Assembly: GCF_017745275.1 (NCBI RefSeq) | Contig: NZ_JAGHZS010000002.1 | Coordinates: 731,859-795,858, forward strand | Direction: 5' to 3' | DNA length: 64,000 nucleotides | From: Chitinophaga sp. | GTDB lineage: Bacteria; Bacteroidota; Bacteroidia; Chitinophagales; Chitinophagaceae | Shown: positions 1-7,018 of the stretch, piece by piece | How positions within the stretch are numbered: the first letter of the stretch is position 1 | Layout of the letters: every line of letters starts with the position of its first letter | Program-made: the position numbers and the translations under genes | The notes under the pieces: generated by a model | What the model was told of the DNA's origin: nothing | What the model saw: the letters and a program-made list of their open reading frames with translations, nothing else | The model's database searches: none

Positions 1-1223
1 CCGCCGGCGGCGGAGATTTTGAGCGATTGTGAAGAATCGATCATGATGTTGGCGTTGGCATTGGCGCGATGGGTATTATTGCGTTGACGGCTATTGTTAT
101 GTTGCTGGTATAAGTAAGAAGAATCAGGCAGGAAGTATTGCCGTTGTATATCGCTTTCCTGTTCGGGCTGGTAGTGATTGAAGAAATAATTACCCGTGAA
201 ATCCGTTTTTTTGCCGATCAGGTTGTTGTAGTTAATACCACCGCCCATAATGGTTTTGAAGCCGTTATTGTTGCCACCATTCATGAACATGCCGGCTGCG
301 TCATCTGAGCCGACGGTGAAGCTGGCGGCACCGCTTTGTTGCAGGCGGCTCAGTTCTCCGTTGAAGTTCATGAGGTCCATAAATGAAAAGCCTTCTGCAT
401 TGGTGTTGTTGGCCAGCCCGATAGCCGACAGTTGGCGGTTGCCTTTGAAGTCGTTCAGGTTAAATCTTCCTTCATAGCGTTCATGGCTGCCGCCGCCGAC
501 AGTAGCTTTGCCAAACCTGCCTTTCTTTTTATTTTCTTTTAGTTTCAGGTTGATGGTTTTTTCGCTGTTGCCATCGTCAAAGCCGGTCAATTGCGCCGCA
601 TCACTCATTTTGTCGTACACCTGCACTTTGTCGACCGCATCAGCGGGGAGATTTTTGGTGGCGATTTTCGGATCATTGCCGAAGAATTCTTTTCCATCTA
701 CGAGGATGCGTTTTACTTTTTGTCCCTGTGCTTTTACGGTACCGTCTTTACCGACCTGGATACCGGGCATTTTTTTCAGCAACTGTTCTACGCTGGCATT
801 GGGAATAGTTTTAAAAGAGCCGGCATTGTATTGTACAGTATCGCCCAGCAGGGTTACCGGTGGCGCTTCAGCGTTGACCACTACTTCTTTCAGGGTTTTG
901 TTGATGTCATATAGCTGGATAGGCGGGAGATGGACATCTGCCCGGTCTGCCGTTATGCGTAGCTCCCGGGCCGACGAGTGATACTTTACATGTGTTACCA
1001 GCAGGCGGTAGGCGCCGGGTGCAACGCCGGTGAATTCAAAATGGCCTTTGGGATCACTCATGGTAAAGGATACCAGTGAGGAATCTTTTTGTTTTAAAAG
1101 TGTAATGGTAGCGGCAGCTATGGGTTGCTGCGCTACACTATCCAGCAGGGTGCCGGTAATTTTTTGTGCGCGTGCGGCCAGCATTAAACAGCAGCACAGC
1201 AGCAGTAGGTAGTATTTTTTCAT
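1..1223 (-). CDS. Outer-membrane beta-barrel protein, TonB-dependent receptor type (partial, runs off left edge)
   Basis: The gene reads leftwards from an ATG at 1223 and has no stop before base 1, so only about 407 N-terminal residues are visible. A signal peptide comes first (MKKYYLLLLCCCLMLAARAQ), then a carboxypeptidase-regulatory-like Ig fold (about residues 20-105: ITGTLLDS, a DPKGHFEFTGVAPGAY turn), then a plug-like region containing VVVNAEAPP, GDTVQYNA, LLKKMPGIQV and ILVDGKEFFG. That combination is typical of the Bacteroidota outer-membrane beta-barrel family related to TonB receptors but without a SusD partner. After about residue 230 it is rich in Asn and Gly and starts the barrel. 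Family known, substrate unknown. A -7-like box lies just upstream on the same strand. Confidence 0.85.
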   Translation of the reverse strand, partial: MKKYYLLLLCCCLMLAARAQKITGTLLDSVAQQPIAAATITLLKQKDSSLVSFTMSDPKGHFEFTGVAPGAYRLLVTHVKYHSSARELRITADRADVHLPPIQLYDINKTLKEVVVNAEAPPVTLLGDTVQYNAGSFKTIPNASVEQLLKKMPGIQVGKDGTVKAQGQKVKRILVDGKEFFGNDPKIATKNLPADAVDKVQVYDKMSDAAQLTGFDDGNSEKTINLKLKENKKKGRFGKATVGGGSHERYEGRFNLNDFKGNRQLSAIGLANNTNAEGFSFMDLMNFNGELSRLQQSGAASFTVGSDDAAGMFMNGGNNNGFKTIMGGGINYNNLIGKKTDFTGNYFFNHYQPEQESDIQRQYFLPDSSYLYQQHNNSRQRNNTHRANANANIMIDSSQSLKISAAG

Positions 1224-1249
1224 GTGTAATATTTAAGGGCAATGAGCCC

Positions 1250-1257
1250 GAAAGTTA
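1250..1257 (-). promoter_or_regulatory. Candidate -7 promoter box for the left-edge barrel gene
   Basis: On the minus strand the bases read TAACTTTC, one mismatch from the Bacteroidota -7 consensus TAnnTTTG, 26 bases before the ATG at 1223. No convincing -33 box was seen, so this is inference from position and motif. Confidence 0.3.
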
Positions 1258-1474
1258 GGCGCACGGCGGAGGAAAACAGGTTAACGAGGGTTGCTGTAAT
1301 GTTAAGCAAGGTTAAAAGATGGAGCTGGCGTGTGGGCAGCCGGCACAGAATTATTTAAATCTTAACTTGGAGAAATACATGGAAACTGGTATTTTCATTT
1401 TTAGAAAGGCATAATGCCGGTAAACCTATATAGGCTGTTATCATTGACTAATTGAGTGTTTAAACCCTGACAAC

Positions 1475-2425
1475 ATGGCCATACCATTTGTTGAGATTAT
1501 TGAATCGGTACCCCCTGATCAGGATTTGTTGATGTGGAAGTTTCCGGATGAGGACAAGGAAATTAAAGACGGGGCGGTGTTAACGGTTAGGGAAAGCCAA
1601 TCGGTGCTTTTCCTGAATGAGGGCCGTGTGGCGGATATCTTTACAGCGGGAAGGTATACACTGGATACACAGAATATCCCGGTGCTCACCCGCCTGAAGA
1701 ACTGGAAACATGGCTTTCAGAGTCCATTTAAAGCGGATATATTTTTTTTCAATACGCATCAGTTTGTAAACCTGAAGTGGGGAACGCCTGCGCCGGTATT
1801 GATGCGGGACGCCAGCTTCGGCCAGGTAAGGGTCCGGGCATTTGGATCTTATAATATCCGTATTACGGACGTAGCAAAATTTTTCAGGGAGTATGCCGGC
1901 ACTTTTCCGCAATTGGGTATCCGCGAGCTGGAGTGGCAGCTGCGGGATTTTATAGCATCCAGGTTTGCGGAAGCATTGGCCACTGCACACATTTCGGTGG
2001 TAGATGTAGCCGGAAATCTTTCTGCCCTGAATGAAAAGATCCAGCCATTGATTACGCCTTATTTCACCGGCTTTGGATTAGCTGTTACCAGCTTTACGAT
2101 CACCAATGCTACGTTGCCGGAAGAGGTGTTGAAATATTATGATAAAGCAACCGGTATGAATATGATAACGGACATGAATAAATATACGCAGTTCAGTATG
2201 GCTAATGCAATGTCGCAGGAAAATACAGCGATGGCCAATGCCGCGCAACAAGCCATGGCGATGGGAATTATCCTGAACCAGGCCAAAACATCCGCTGTAG
2301 AGCCGGGACCTCCGCCGGAAGATGTGACCAGCCGGCTGCAGAAATTGAAGCATCTCTTTGAAGCTGGCCTGATTAACGACAACGAATATACGGTGAAGAA
2401 AGAAGCATTACTGAAACTACTATAA
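1475..2425 (+). CDS. SPFH (band 7) domain protein with C-terminal SHOCT motif, YdjI-like
   Basis: 316 residues, no signal peptide. Residues about 25-250 resemble the SPFH domain of the B. subtilis YdjI / virion-core-like subgroup: VLTVRESQSVLFLNEGRVADIFTAGRYTL, then NIPVLTRL and a FFFNTHQFVNLKWGTP strand. A Met/Ala/Gln-rich segment follows (about 235-270), then a SHOCT-type tail (about 284-316: SRLQKLKHLFEAGLINDNEY..KKEALL), a short oligomerisation module often found at the end of such proteins. SPFH proteins scaffold membrane microdomains. In B. subtilis YdjI works with zinc-ribbon partners and a PspA paralogue in envelope-stress response; that is family knowledge. The next gene starts 3 bases after this stop and also carries a zinc ribbon, which fits that kind of complex, although no PspA homologue is present here. 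Confidence 0.85.
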   Translation: MAIPFVEIIESVPPDQDLLMWKFPDEDKEIKDGAVLTVRESQSVLFLNEGRVADIFTAGRYTLDTQNIPVLTRLKNWKHGFQSPFKADIFFFNTHQFVNLKWGTPAPVLMRDASFGQVRVRAFGSYNIRITDVAKFFREYAGTFPQLGIRELEWQLRDFIASRFAEALATAHISVVDVAGNLSALNEKIQPLITPYFTGFGLAVTSFTITNATLPEEVLKYYDKATGMNMITDMNKYTQFSMANAMSQENTAMANAAQQAMAMGIILNQAKTSAVEPGPPPEDVTSRLQKLKHLFEAGLINDNEYTVKKEALLKLL

Positions 2426-2428
2426 CCT

Positions 2429-2680
2429 TTGAGCGACGAAGAGAAAAAACGGGCACAATCCTATCTCGAAAAACTAAAACAAACGGCCCTGCAGCAGCAA
2501 CATTATGGCGGTGAAATAAAACAAACACCCGCCAGCATGGATGCCCGAGACTGCCCAAATTGCGGCGCCGGCAGGGCATTCCGGCATGGACTAACGTCCT
2601 GCGCTTATTGTGGATTTGTATTTATGGACACCACGCTGACAGATGGCATTTATATCAAAAAGGAAAATAATTCAAAGTAG
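2429..2680 (+). CDS. Small TFIIB-type zinc-ribbon protein (TTG start)
   Basis: 83 residues. The start is a TTG at 2429, 3 bases after the SPFH stop; no ATG fits the frame before the zinc ribbon except Met37, which would remove the helical N-terminus. Residues 3-25 form a charged helix (DEEKKRAQSYLEKLKQTALQQ). Cys42/Cys45 (CPNC) and Cys58/Cys61 (CAYC) make a zinc ribbon. No membrane segment. Tight spacing on both sides (its stop abuts the next ATG) makes it part of the SPFH operon. Function unknown; it could be the small soluble partner of the SPFH scaffold. Confidence 0.75.
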   Translation: MSDEEKKRAQSYLEKLKQTALQQQHYGGEIKQTPASMDARDCPNCGAGRAFRHGLTSCAYCGFVFMDTTLTDGIYIKKENNSK

Positions 2681-3499
2681 ATGTTCGGATTCGGAAGGAA
2701 ATACGATAACCCAGCACTGATAGCAGAAATAAATGAAACACAGCAAAGATGGTTTGCATTTTTAGATAAACTGGAAGCCCGGGTAGGAGAAATGTGTGCG
2801 GCGGCAATTCCCGAACTAAAAACGGTTTTTGCACAGGATAAAGACCCTTATAAGCGTGCCCATGGCCATTTGCTATCGGGTTTGCAAGGGCAGCTTTCAT
2901 TGATTCGTACCAAGGCTAATGACGCCAGGGAAGAAAAGATCAACGGCCTGATATATGCAGCGGAAGGAGTTATTCCGCCTATTACATCTGCCGAAGGCAG
3001 TAAATATCACCAGTTGTTACATACCTTCAGGATGGCCTGCTTTAACCGGCATCATATTTTTGAAGAGAAACTGCATGTGGCTATGGAGAAGTTGCAGGCT
3101 GCCGCCGGGGAGCGGGACCTGGAAACGGCCTACCGGGAACAACTGGAAGCTTTTGAAGCGATCAAAGACAAATTCAATTGCCAGCAATGTGGAGGAAATA
3201 TCACCATCCCAAAAATGTTTTTCATTGCCACGTATGTGAGCTGCCCGTTTTGCCAGACCCAAAATACTTTCCTGCCATCTACCGGCGCACAAATGGTATT
3301 GCATGATGCCCGTGCACTGGCAGAACAACGTACCGCTCACCTGCGCCAACTGGCAGAACGCACGCAACCACGGAATCCCGATTTACACCGGCAGTATTAC
3401 CGTGCCATGATTAATGAGTGGAATAAAATTGTACCGGATATGGCCGGGGAGAATGAAAAATTTTATGAAAGATTATTAAAAGATATTGGTCATTATTAA
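2681..3499 (+). CDS. Zinc-ribbon protein with helical N-terminal region, function unknown
   Basis: 272 residues; the ATG follows directly on the preceding stop. Residues about 10-165 are mostly helical and charged, with no signal peptide or membrane segment. Cys167/Cys170 (CQQC) and Cys188/Cys191 (CPFC) form a zinc ribbon; a second helical region follows to residue about 235, and the end is DLHRQYYRAMINEWNKIVPD. I do not recognise a named family. The arrangement, a coiled region plus zinc ribbon next to an SPFH protein, suggests an adaptor in the same complex as the two upstream products. That is inference from gene order only. Confidence 0.75.
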   Translation: MFGFGRKYDNPALIAEINETQQRWFAFLDKLEARVGEMCAAAIPELKTVFAQDKDPYKRAHGHLLSGLQGQLSLIRTKANDAREEKINGLIYAAEGVIPPITSAEGSKYHQLLHTFRMACFNRHHIFEEKLHVAMEKLQAAAGERDLETAYREQLEAFEAIKDKFNCQQCGGNITIPKMFFIATYVSCPFCQTQNTFLPSTGAQMVLHDARALAEQRTAHLRQLAERTQPRNPDLHRQYYRAMINEWNKIVPDMAGENEKFYERLLKDIGHY

Positions 3500-3510
3500 A
3501 CATCAATTAT

Positions 3511-4080
3511 ATGTCAGAAAATCCATTATTAGCACCCATTCACGGCATTAGTTTAGAAGACTACAGCGCTGCCTGCGCCAAAATGGGCAGTGGTTTGAGT
3601 GAAGAACAGGTAGCCAGTGCATTGGGTGTGGAGTTACCCGTATGGCAGGAAGTAAACCTGCTTTGGCCTGAACGCATGAAACAGGACGAAACCTATCACA
3701 TTATCACCCTGTTTGGTCAGTATTTTGGTCAGGCCGATCAACATCCGAAGTTCAGTAACCTGCAGCCTACCTTATCTGCCGAAGGCGCAGATAATACCGC
3801 CAGGATAAAAACAGATAAAGCATTTTATGCAGAACTGGAAGTAGCACGACAGGTGGCATACGACTATGGACAGGATGGCGCACAGTGGATCCTGGATAAC
3901 TACGGTATTCCATTGGGCGATTTCCAGGTAGCAGCCAGCAACTGGAATGAACAGATTCATCGCGATATTGAGGCCGACTTTGAAGGCTATAATGCACAAC
4001 AGGCGGCTTACAGGGCGAAGTATGAAAAGTTTTTTGCTGCAGCGCAAGGCGGTAATGTAGCAGATGATATTGAATTTTAA
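3511..4080 (+). CDS. Hypothetical protein, last gene of the SPFH cluster
   Basis: 189 residues, soluble, acidic, no signal peptide. It opens with MSENPLLAPIHGISLEDYSAACAKM and has a short helical segment with LSEEQVASALGVELPVWQEVNLLW, which reads like a small three-helix recognition fold. I do not recognise a family with certainty. It starts 11 bases after the upstream stop and is followed 27 bases downstream by a strong terminator, so it closes the transcription unit that begins with the SPFH gene. Confidence 0.7.
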   Translation: MSENPLLAPIHGISLEDYSAACAKMGSGLSEEQVASALGVELPVWQEVNLLWPERMKQDETYHIITLFGQYFGQADQHPKFSNLQPTLSAEGADNTARIKTDKAFYAELEVARQVAYDYGQDGAQWILDNYGIPLGDFQVAASNWNEQIHRDIEADFEGYNAQQAAYRAKYEKFFAAAQGGNVADDIEF

Positions 4081-4106
4081 AACGTTCTTTTTCGGAAATA
4101 TGCTTA

Positions 4107-4140
4107 ACGGCGGTGTCAATAGATGCCGTCGTTTTTTTTT
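4107..4140 (+). terminator. Rho-independent terminator closing the SPFH cluster
   Basis: ACGGCGGT at 4107-4114 pairs with GCCGTCGT at 4125-4132 (two G-T wobbles), with a 10-base loop, and runs straight into a stretch of T to 4140. It lies 27 bases after the stop of the preceding gene. Confidence 0.8.
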
Positions 4141-4279
4141 GCCAGGAACAAAAAGGGCTTATGGATTTTTTATGGCGGTGCATCTGTAAAGAAAATATCA
4201 TAAATATTTCGCTGCACATTAGCATAGTATTATGCTGACAGGGAATACGTATGCTATATCATCCAAAAATAATAAAGCT

Positions 4280-4897
4280 ATGCCCAGGATTAAAATGGCC
4301 CGTAAAAGCACACTGGTGGATATGACCGCCATGACAGATGTTGCTTTTTTATTACTGACTTTTTTTATGCTCGCCACTAAGTTTAAGCCCAGCGAGCCGG
4401 TATCCGTGATTACGCCAACATCCATTACCACTACTGTACTGCCGGAATCGAATGTAATATTGCTGACGGTAGATAAGAAAGGCCGCGTGTTCTTCGACTT
4501 GCCCGGGCAAGGATACCGGCAACAACTAATCACGGACATCGACAAGAATTTTCACCTGGGGCTGTCGGCGCAGGAGAAGCGCAACTTTGTACTGGGCGTG
4601 AATGTGGGCACCGATATGAAGCACCTGAAAGATTACCTGGCCATGACGCCGGAAGCGCGGAAAAACGCGGCGATAGAAACAGGGGTATCAACAGATTCTA
4701 CTAACAATGAACTGGCCATATGGCTGGATTATGCCATGGCTACCCAACAAGGTAAGCTAAAAGATTTAAAGTATTGTATCAAGGCAGATAATGAAACGCC
4801 TTATCCCAAAGTAAAAGTGGTACTGGATGTTTTTAAGAAAAAGAATATTCAGCATTTGAACCTGGTCACCGACCTGGAAGCCACACCAGAAGGATAG
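4280..4897 (+). CDS. ExbD/TolR-like biopolymer transport protein, orphan
   Basis: 205 residues from the ATG at 4280, chosen because the sequence from there (MPRIKMARKSTLVDMTAMTDVAFLLLTFFML) matches the usual cytoplasmic N-terminus and single membrane helix of ExbD; an upstream in-frame ATG at 4232 would add 16 unusual residues. Asp20 in TDVAFLLLTFFM is the conserved membrane-embedded aspartate that couples proton flow in ExbD/TolR. The periplasmic domain runs from about residue 40 to the end, with the ILLTVDKKGRVFFDLPG strand pattern. ExbD normally works with ExbB and TonB; none is adjacent and no second exbD is present, which is odd for the phylum. It may serve ExbB proteins encoded elsewhere. 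A terminator separates it from the SPFH cluster. Confidence 0.85.
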   Translation: MPRIKMARKSTLVDMTAMTDVAFLLLTFFMLATKFKPSEPVSVITPTSITTTVLPESNVILLTVDKKGRVFFDLPGQGYRQQLITDIDKNFHLGLSAQEKRNFVLGVNVGTDMKHLKDYLAMTPEARKNAAIETGVSTDSTNNELAIWLDYAMATQQGKLKDLKYCIKADNETPYPKVKVVLDVFKKKNIQHLNLVTDLEATPEG

Positions 4898-5083
4898 TTA
4901 TACCGGCGCCTGTGCTTTCATCAGCCAGGCGCCGCTGTTGAGTGCCATTAAAGAAATAAGTAGTAACAGCCATTGCCCGGGCGTTTCTCCACGCTTTTTT
5001 GTTTCCCTTATTTTCTTCTCTTCCTTATTTTTTTGTGTTATCTTACTACAAGAGGTGAATGTTGGGTGCTGATCATACCTGAA
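4898..5083 (-). other. Possible small membrane-protein ORF, no normal start (perhaps decayed)
   Basis: On the minus strand an open frame of about 61 codons ends with TAA at 4898-4900. Its translation looks protein-like: a charged stretch (KNKEEKKIRETKKRGETP) then one hydrophobic helix (GQWLLLLISLMALNSGAW) and a short basic tail. There is no ATG or TTG at a useful place; an ATG at 5076 lies in another frame (MISTQHSPLVVR) and would need a one-base shift near 5040. It could be a real small protein with a rare start, a frameshifted remnant, or chance. Confidence 0.25.
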
Positions 5084-5120
5084 TTATAATTACCTTGTAT
5101 GGATCACGAAAGGAATTTAT

Positions 5121-5651
5121 ATGTCAACTTCATCAGCCAAAATGGAGCCAGCAGCACTTTTCAGGACATACTATACCCGGCTTTGCTATTTTGCTTTCCA
5201 GCTTATTGGAAACCAGGATCAGGCAAGAGATATTGCGCAGGAAGCCTTTGTGAGCTACCTGGCGCAGCGTGATCAGGTATCAGATCATCCTGTAGCCGTC
5301 AAAAATTTTCTCTATAGCAGCGTGCGTAATGCCTGTCTCAATGCCCTGCGCCATGAAAAGGTAGTGGAGAAATTTGCCGCCGCCCAGGAGAATATGCCAA
5401 CAGAAGATAGCACGGTGATGCTGTCTATCATCAAATCTGAAGTAGCCGGCGAAATACACCGGGTGCTGGAAACCCTGCCTGAAGCTTGTCAGCTGATTAT
5501 CCGTATGGGATATATAGATGGCCTGAAAAACCAGGAAATAGCCGCCCAGCTCAACATCAGTATCAACACCGTAAAAACCCAGAAGAAAAGAGGGCTGTAT
5601 TTATTAAGACAACGGCTTAACCCGGAAATTTATTCCCTCTTCTTTTTATAA
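5121..5651 (+). CDS. ECF-type sigma-70 factor, module 1
   Basis: 176 residues. Region 2 is at about 10-80 (LFRTYYTRLCYFAFQLIGNQDQARDIAQEAFVSYL) and region 4 at about 110-170 (LPEACQLIIRMGYIDGLKNQEIAAQLNISINTVKTQKKRGLYLLRQ), the two DNA-binding parts of extracytoplasmic-function sigma factors. This is the FecI-like group that Bacteroidota pair with FecR anti-sigma factors; the partner gene begins 80 bases downstream. Met8 (5142) is an alternative start. A TACCTTG, close to the -7 box, lies at 5091-5097. Expected role: transcription of the SusC/SusD genes downstream once FecR releases it. Confidence 0.92.
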   Translation: MSTSSAKMEPAALFRTYYTRLCYFAFQLIGNQDQARDIAQEAFVSYLAQRDQVSDHPVAVKNFLYSSVRNACLNALRHEKVVEKFAAAQENMPTEDSTVMLSIIKSEVAGEIHRVLETLPEACQLIIRMGYIDGLKNQEIAAQLNISINTVKTQKKRGLYLLRQRLNPEIYSLFFL

Positions 5652-5731
5652 TTGCGCTTCCCCAAAAAATAGTTCAATTCTCTTTCACCCCATTTTTTAG
5701 TGAGCGTTTCTTTATACAGTAAGCAACTTGT

Positions 5732-6913
5732 ATGGAGGATTCGTTTAAATACGCTGACCTTATCGTTAAATACCTGCGGGAGCAGGCTACACCGGCAGAA
5801 CAGCAGGAGCTGCAAACCTGGCTGGAGGCGGATGTACGCCACCAGGAGCTGATGGCCTCCATGAAAGATCCGGGTACCTTACGGGCGGCCATGGCTTTCC
5901 AGGATCAGCTGGATGTGGAGGGCGACTGGCAGGCAATACTTGCCCGCACTACACCGCTGACGGTACACCGCAACAGGGTATGGCGCAAGGTTGCCGCGTG
6001 GACTGCAGCAGCGGCCCTGCTGGGTGGCATCATCGCCGTGTATACCTGGCCGCGCTCCCCGGCGTCCGATCCACGCGTAATTGCCGACAACACCCATACC
6101 TTCAAAAATGATGTACTTCCCGGCGGTAACAATGCCACCCTGCAGTTAGGCAACGGCAAAAAGGTGACGTTAGGCAACCGGGTCACCGACAGCCTCAAAG
6201 AAGCCGATGGCACCACTATCGGACAGCAAACCGGGGAACTGGTTTATCACAAAGCTGCCAGTAGCGATAACGAATCAGCGTTGTTTAATACGTTGTCGAC
6301 CGCCCGCGCAGGGCAATACCAGCTTACACTGGAAGATGGCACCAAAGTATGGCTCAACGCCGCTTCCTCCCTTAAGTTTCCCGTACATTTTGGCAGTGGA
6401 GAGCGTCGCGTGGAATTAACAGGCGAAGGCTACTTTGAAGTAAACGCCAGCAGCGCCCGCCCCTTTAAAGTAATGGTACAGGGCATGGAAGTATTGGTGC
6501 TCGGTACTCATTTTAATATTGGCGCCTATGGTGATGCGGTAAAAACCACGTTGGTCAGCGGCGCAGTGAAAATACAATTGCCCGGCAAAAGAAGCTGGCA
6601 ACTGCAACCGGGACAACAGGCCCAGGTGCAACAGCAACAGGTAAGCATCACTACCGCCGATATGGAAAAAGCCATCGCATGGAAGGAAGGCATCTTTTTC
6701 TTTAAAGATGACGACTTCAAAGAAATTATGGAACAGGTGGCGCGCTGGTACGACCTGGAGGTACAATATAATGGACCCATGCCGGCGAAGCGTATCAGCG
6801 GCAACATCAACCGGCAGGCCCGCTTATCGCAGGTGTTGGAAATGCTCAACTTCGTTAGTGGCGCTAACTTCAGTATTAATGGGAAAAAAGTAACTGTCAG
6901 CACGAAAAAATAA
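5732..6913 (+). CDS. FecR-family anti-sigma factor, module 1
   Basis: 393 residues. A cytoplasmic N-terminal helical domain (about 1-85) precedes one membrane helix at about 88-110 (VWRKVAAWTAAAALLGGIIAVYTW), the periplasmic FecR domain (about 175-285: LSTARAGQYQLTLEDGTKVWLNAASSLKFP .. GEGYFEV .. VLGTHFNI) and a C-terminal domain (about 315-390: FFFKDDDFKEIMEQVARWYDLEV) that in this family contacts the STN domain of the receptor. It sits between its sigma factor and an STN-bearing SusC, which is the standard order of a trans-envelope signalling unit. Confidence 0.93.
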   Translation: MEDSFKYADLIVKYLREQATPAEQQELQTWLEADVRHQELMASMKDPGTLRAAMAFQDQLDVEGDWQAILARTTPLTVHRNRVWRKVAAWTAAAALLGGIIAVYTWPRSPASDPRVIADNTHTFKNDVLPGGNNATLQLGNGKKVTLGNRVTDSLKEADGTTIGQQTGELVYHKAASSDNESALFNTLSTARAGQYQLTLEDGTKVWLNAASSLKFPVHFGSGERRVELTGEGYFEVNASSARPFKVMVQGMEVLVLGTHFNIGAYGDAVKTTLVSGAVKIQLPGKRSWQLQPGQQAQVQQQQVSITTADMEKAIAWKEGIFFFKDDDFKEIMEQVARWYDLEVQYNGPMPAKRISGNINRQARLSQVLEMLNFVSGANFSINGKKVTVSTKK

Positions 6914-7018
6914 TTACCGTAATAACGGGAACGCATATATTAAAATAAGAGGGACGCGGAACGCAGCCCGGCAACCAAATTGTAGAAATCAATCGCTATT
7001 AATTAAAAAATTAAACCG

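Noticed and set aside
2078..2579. Overlapping minus-strand frames opposite the SPFH and zinc-ribbon genes
   Set aside because: They are shadows of a well-supported plus-strand operon.
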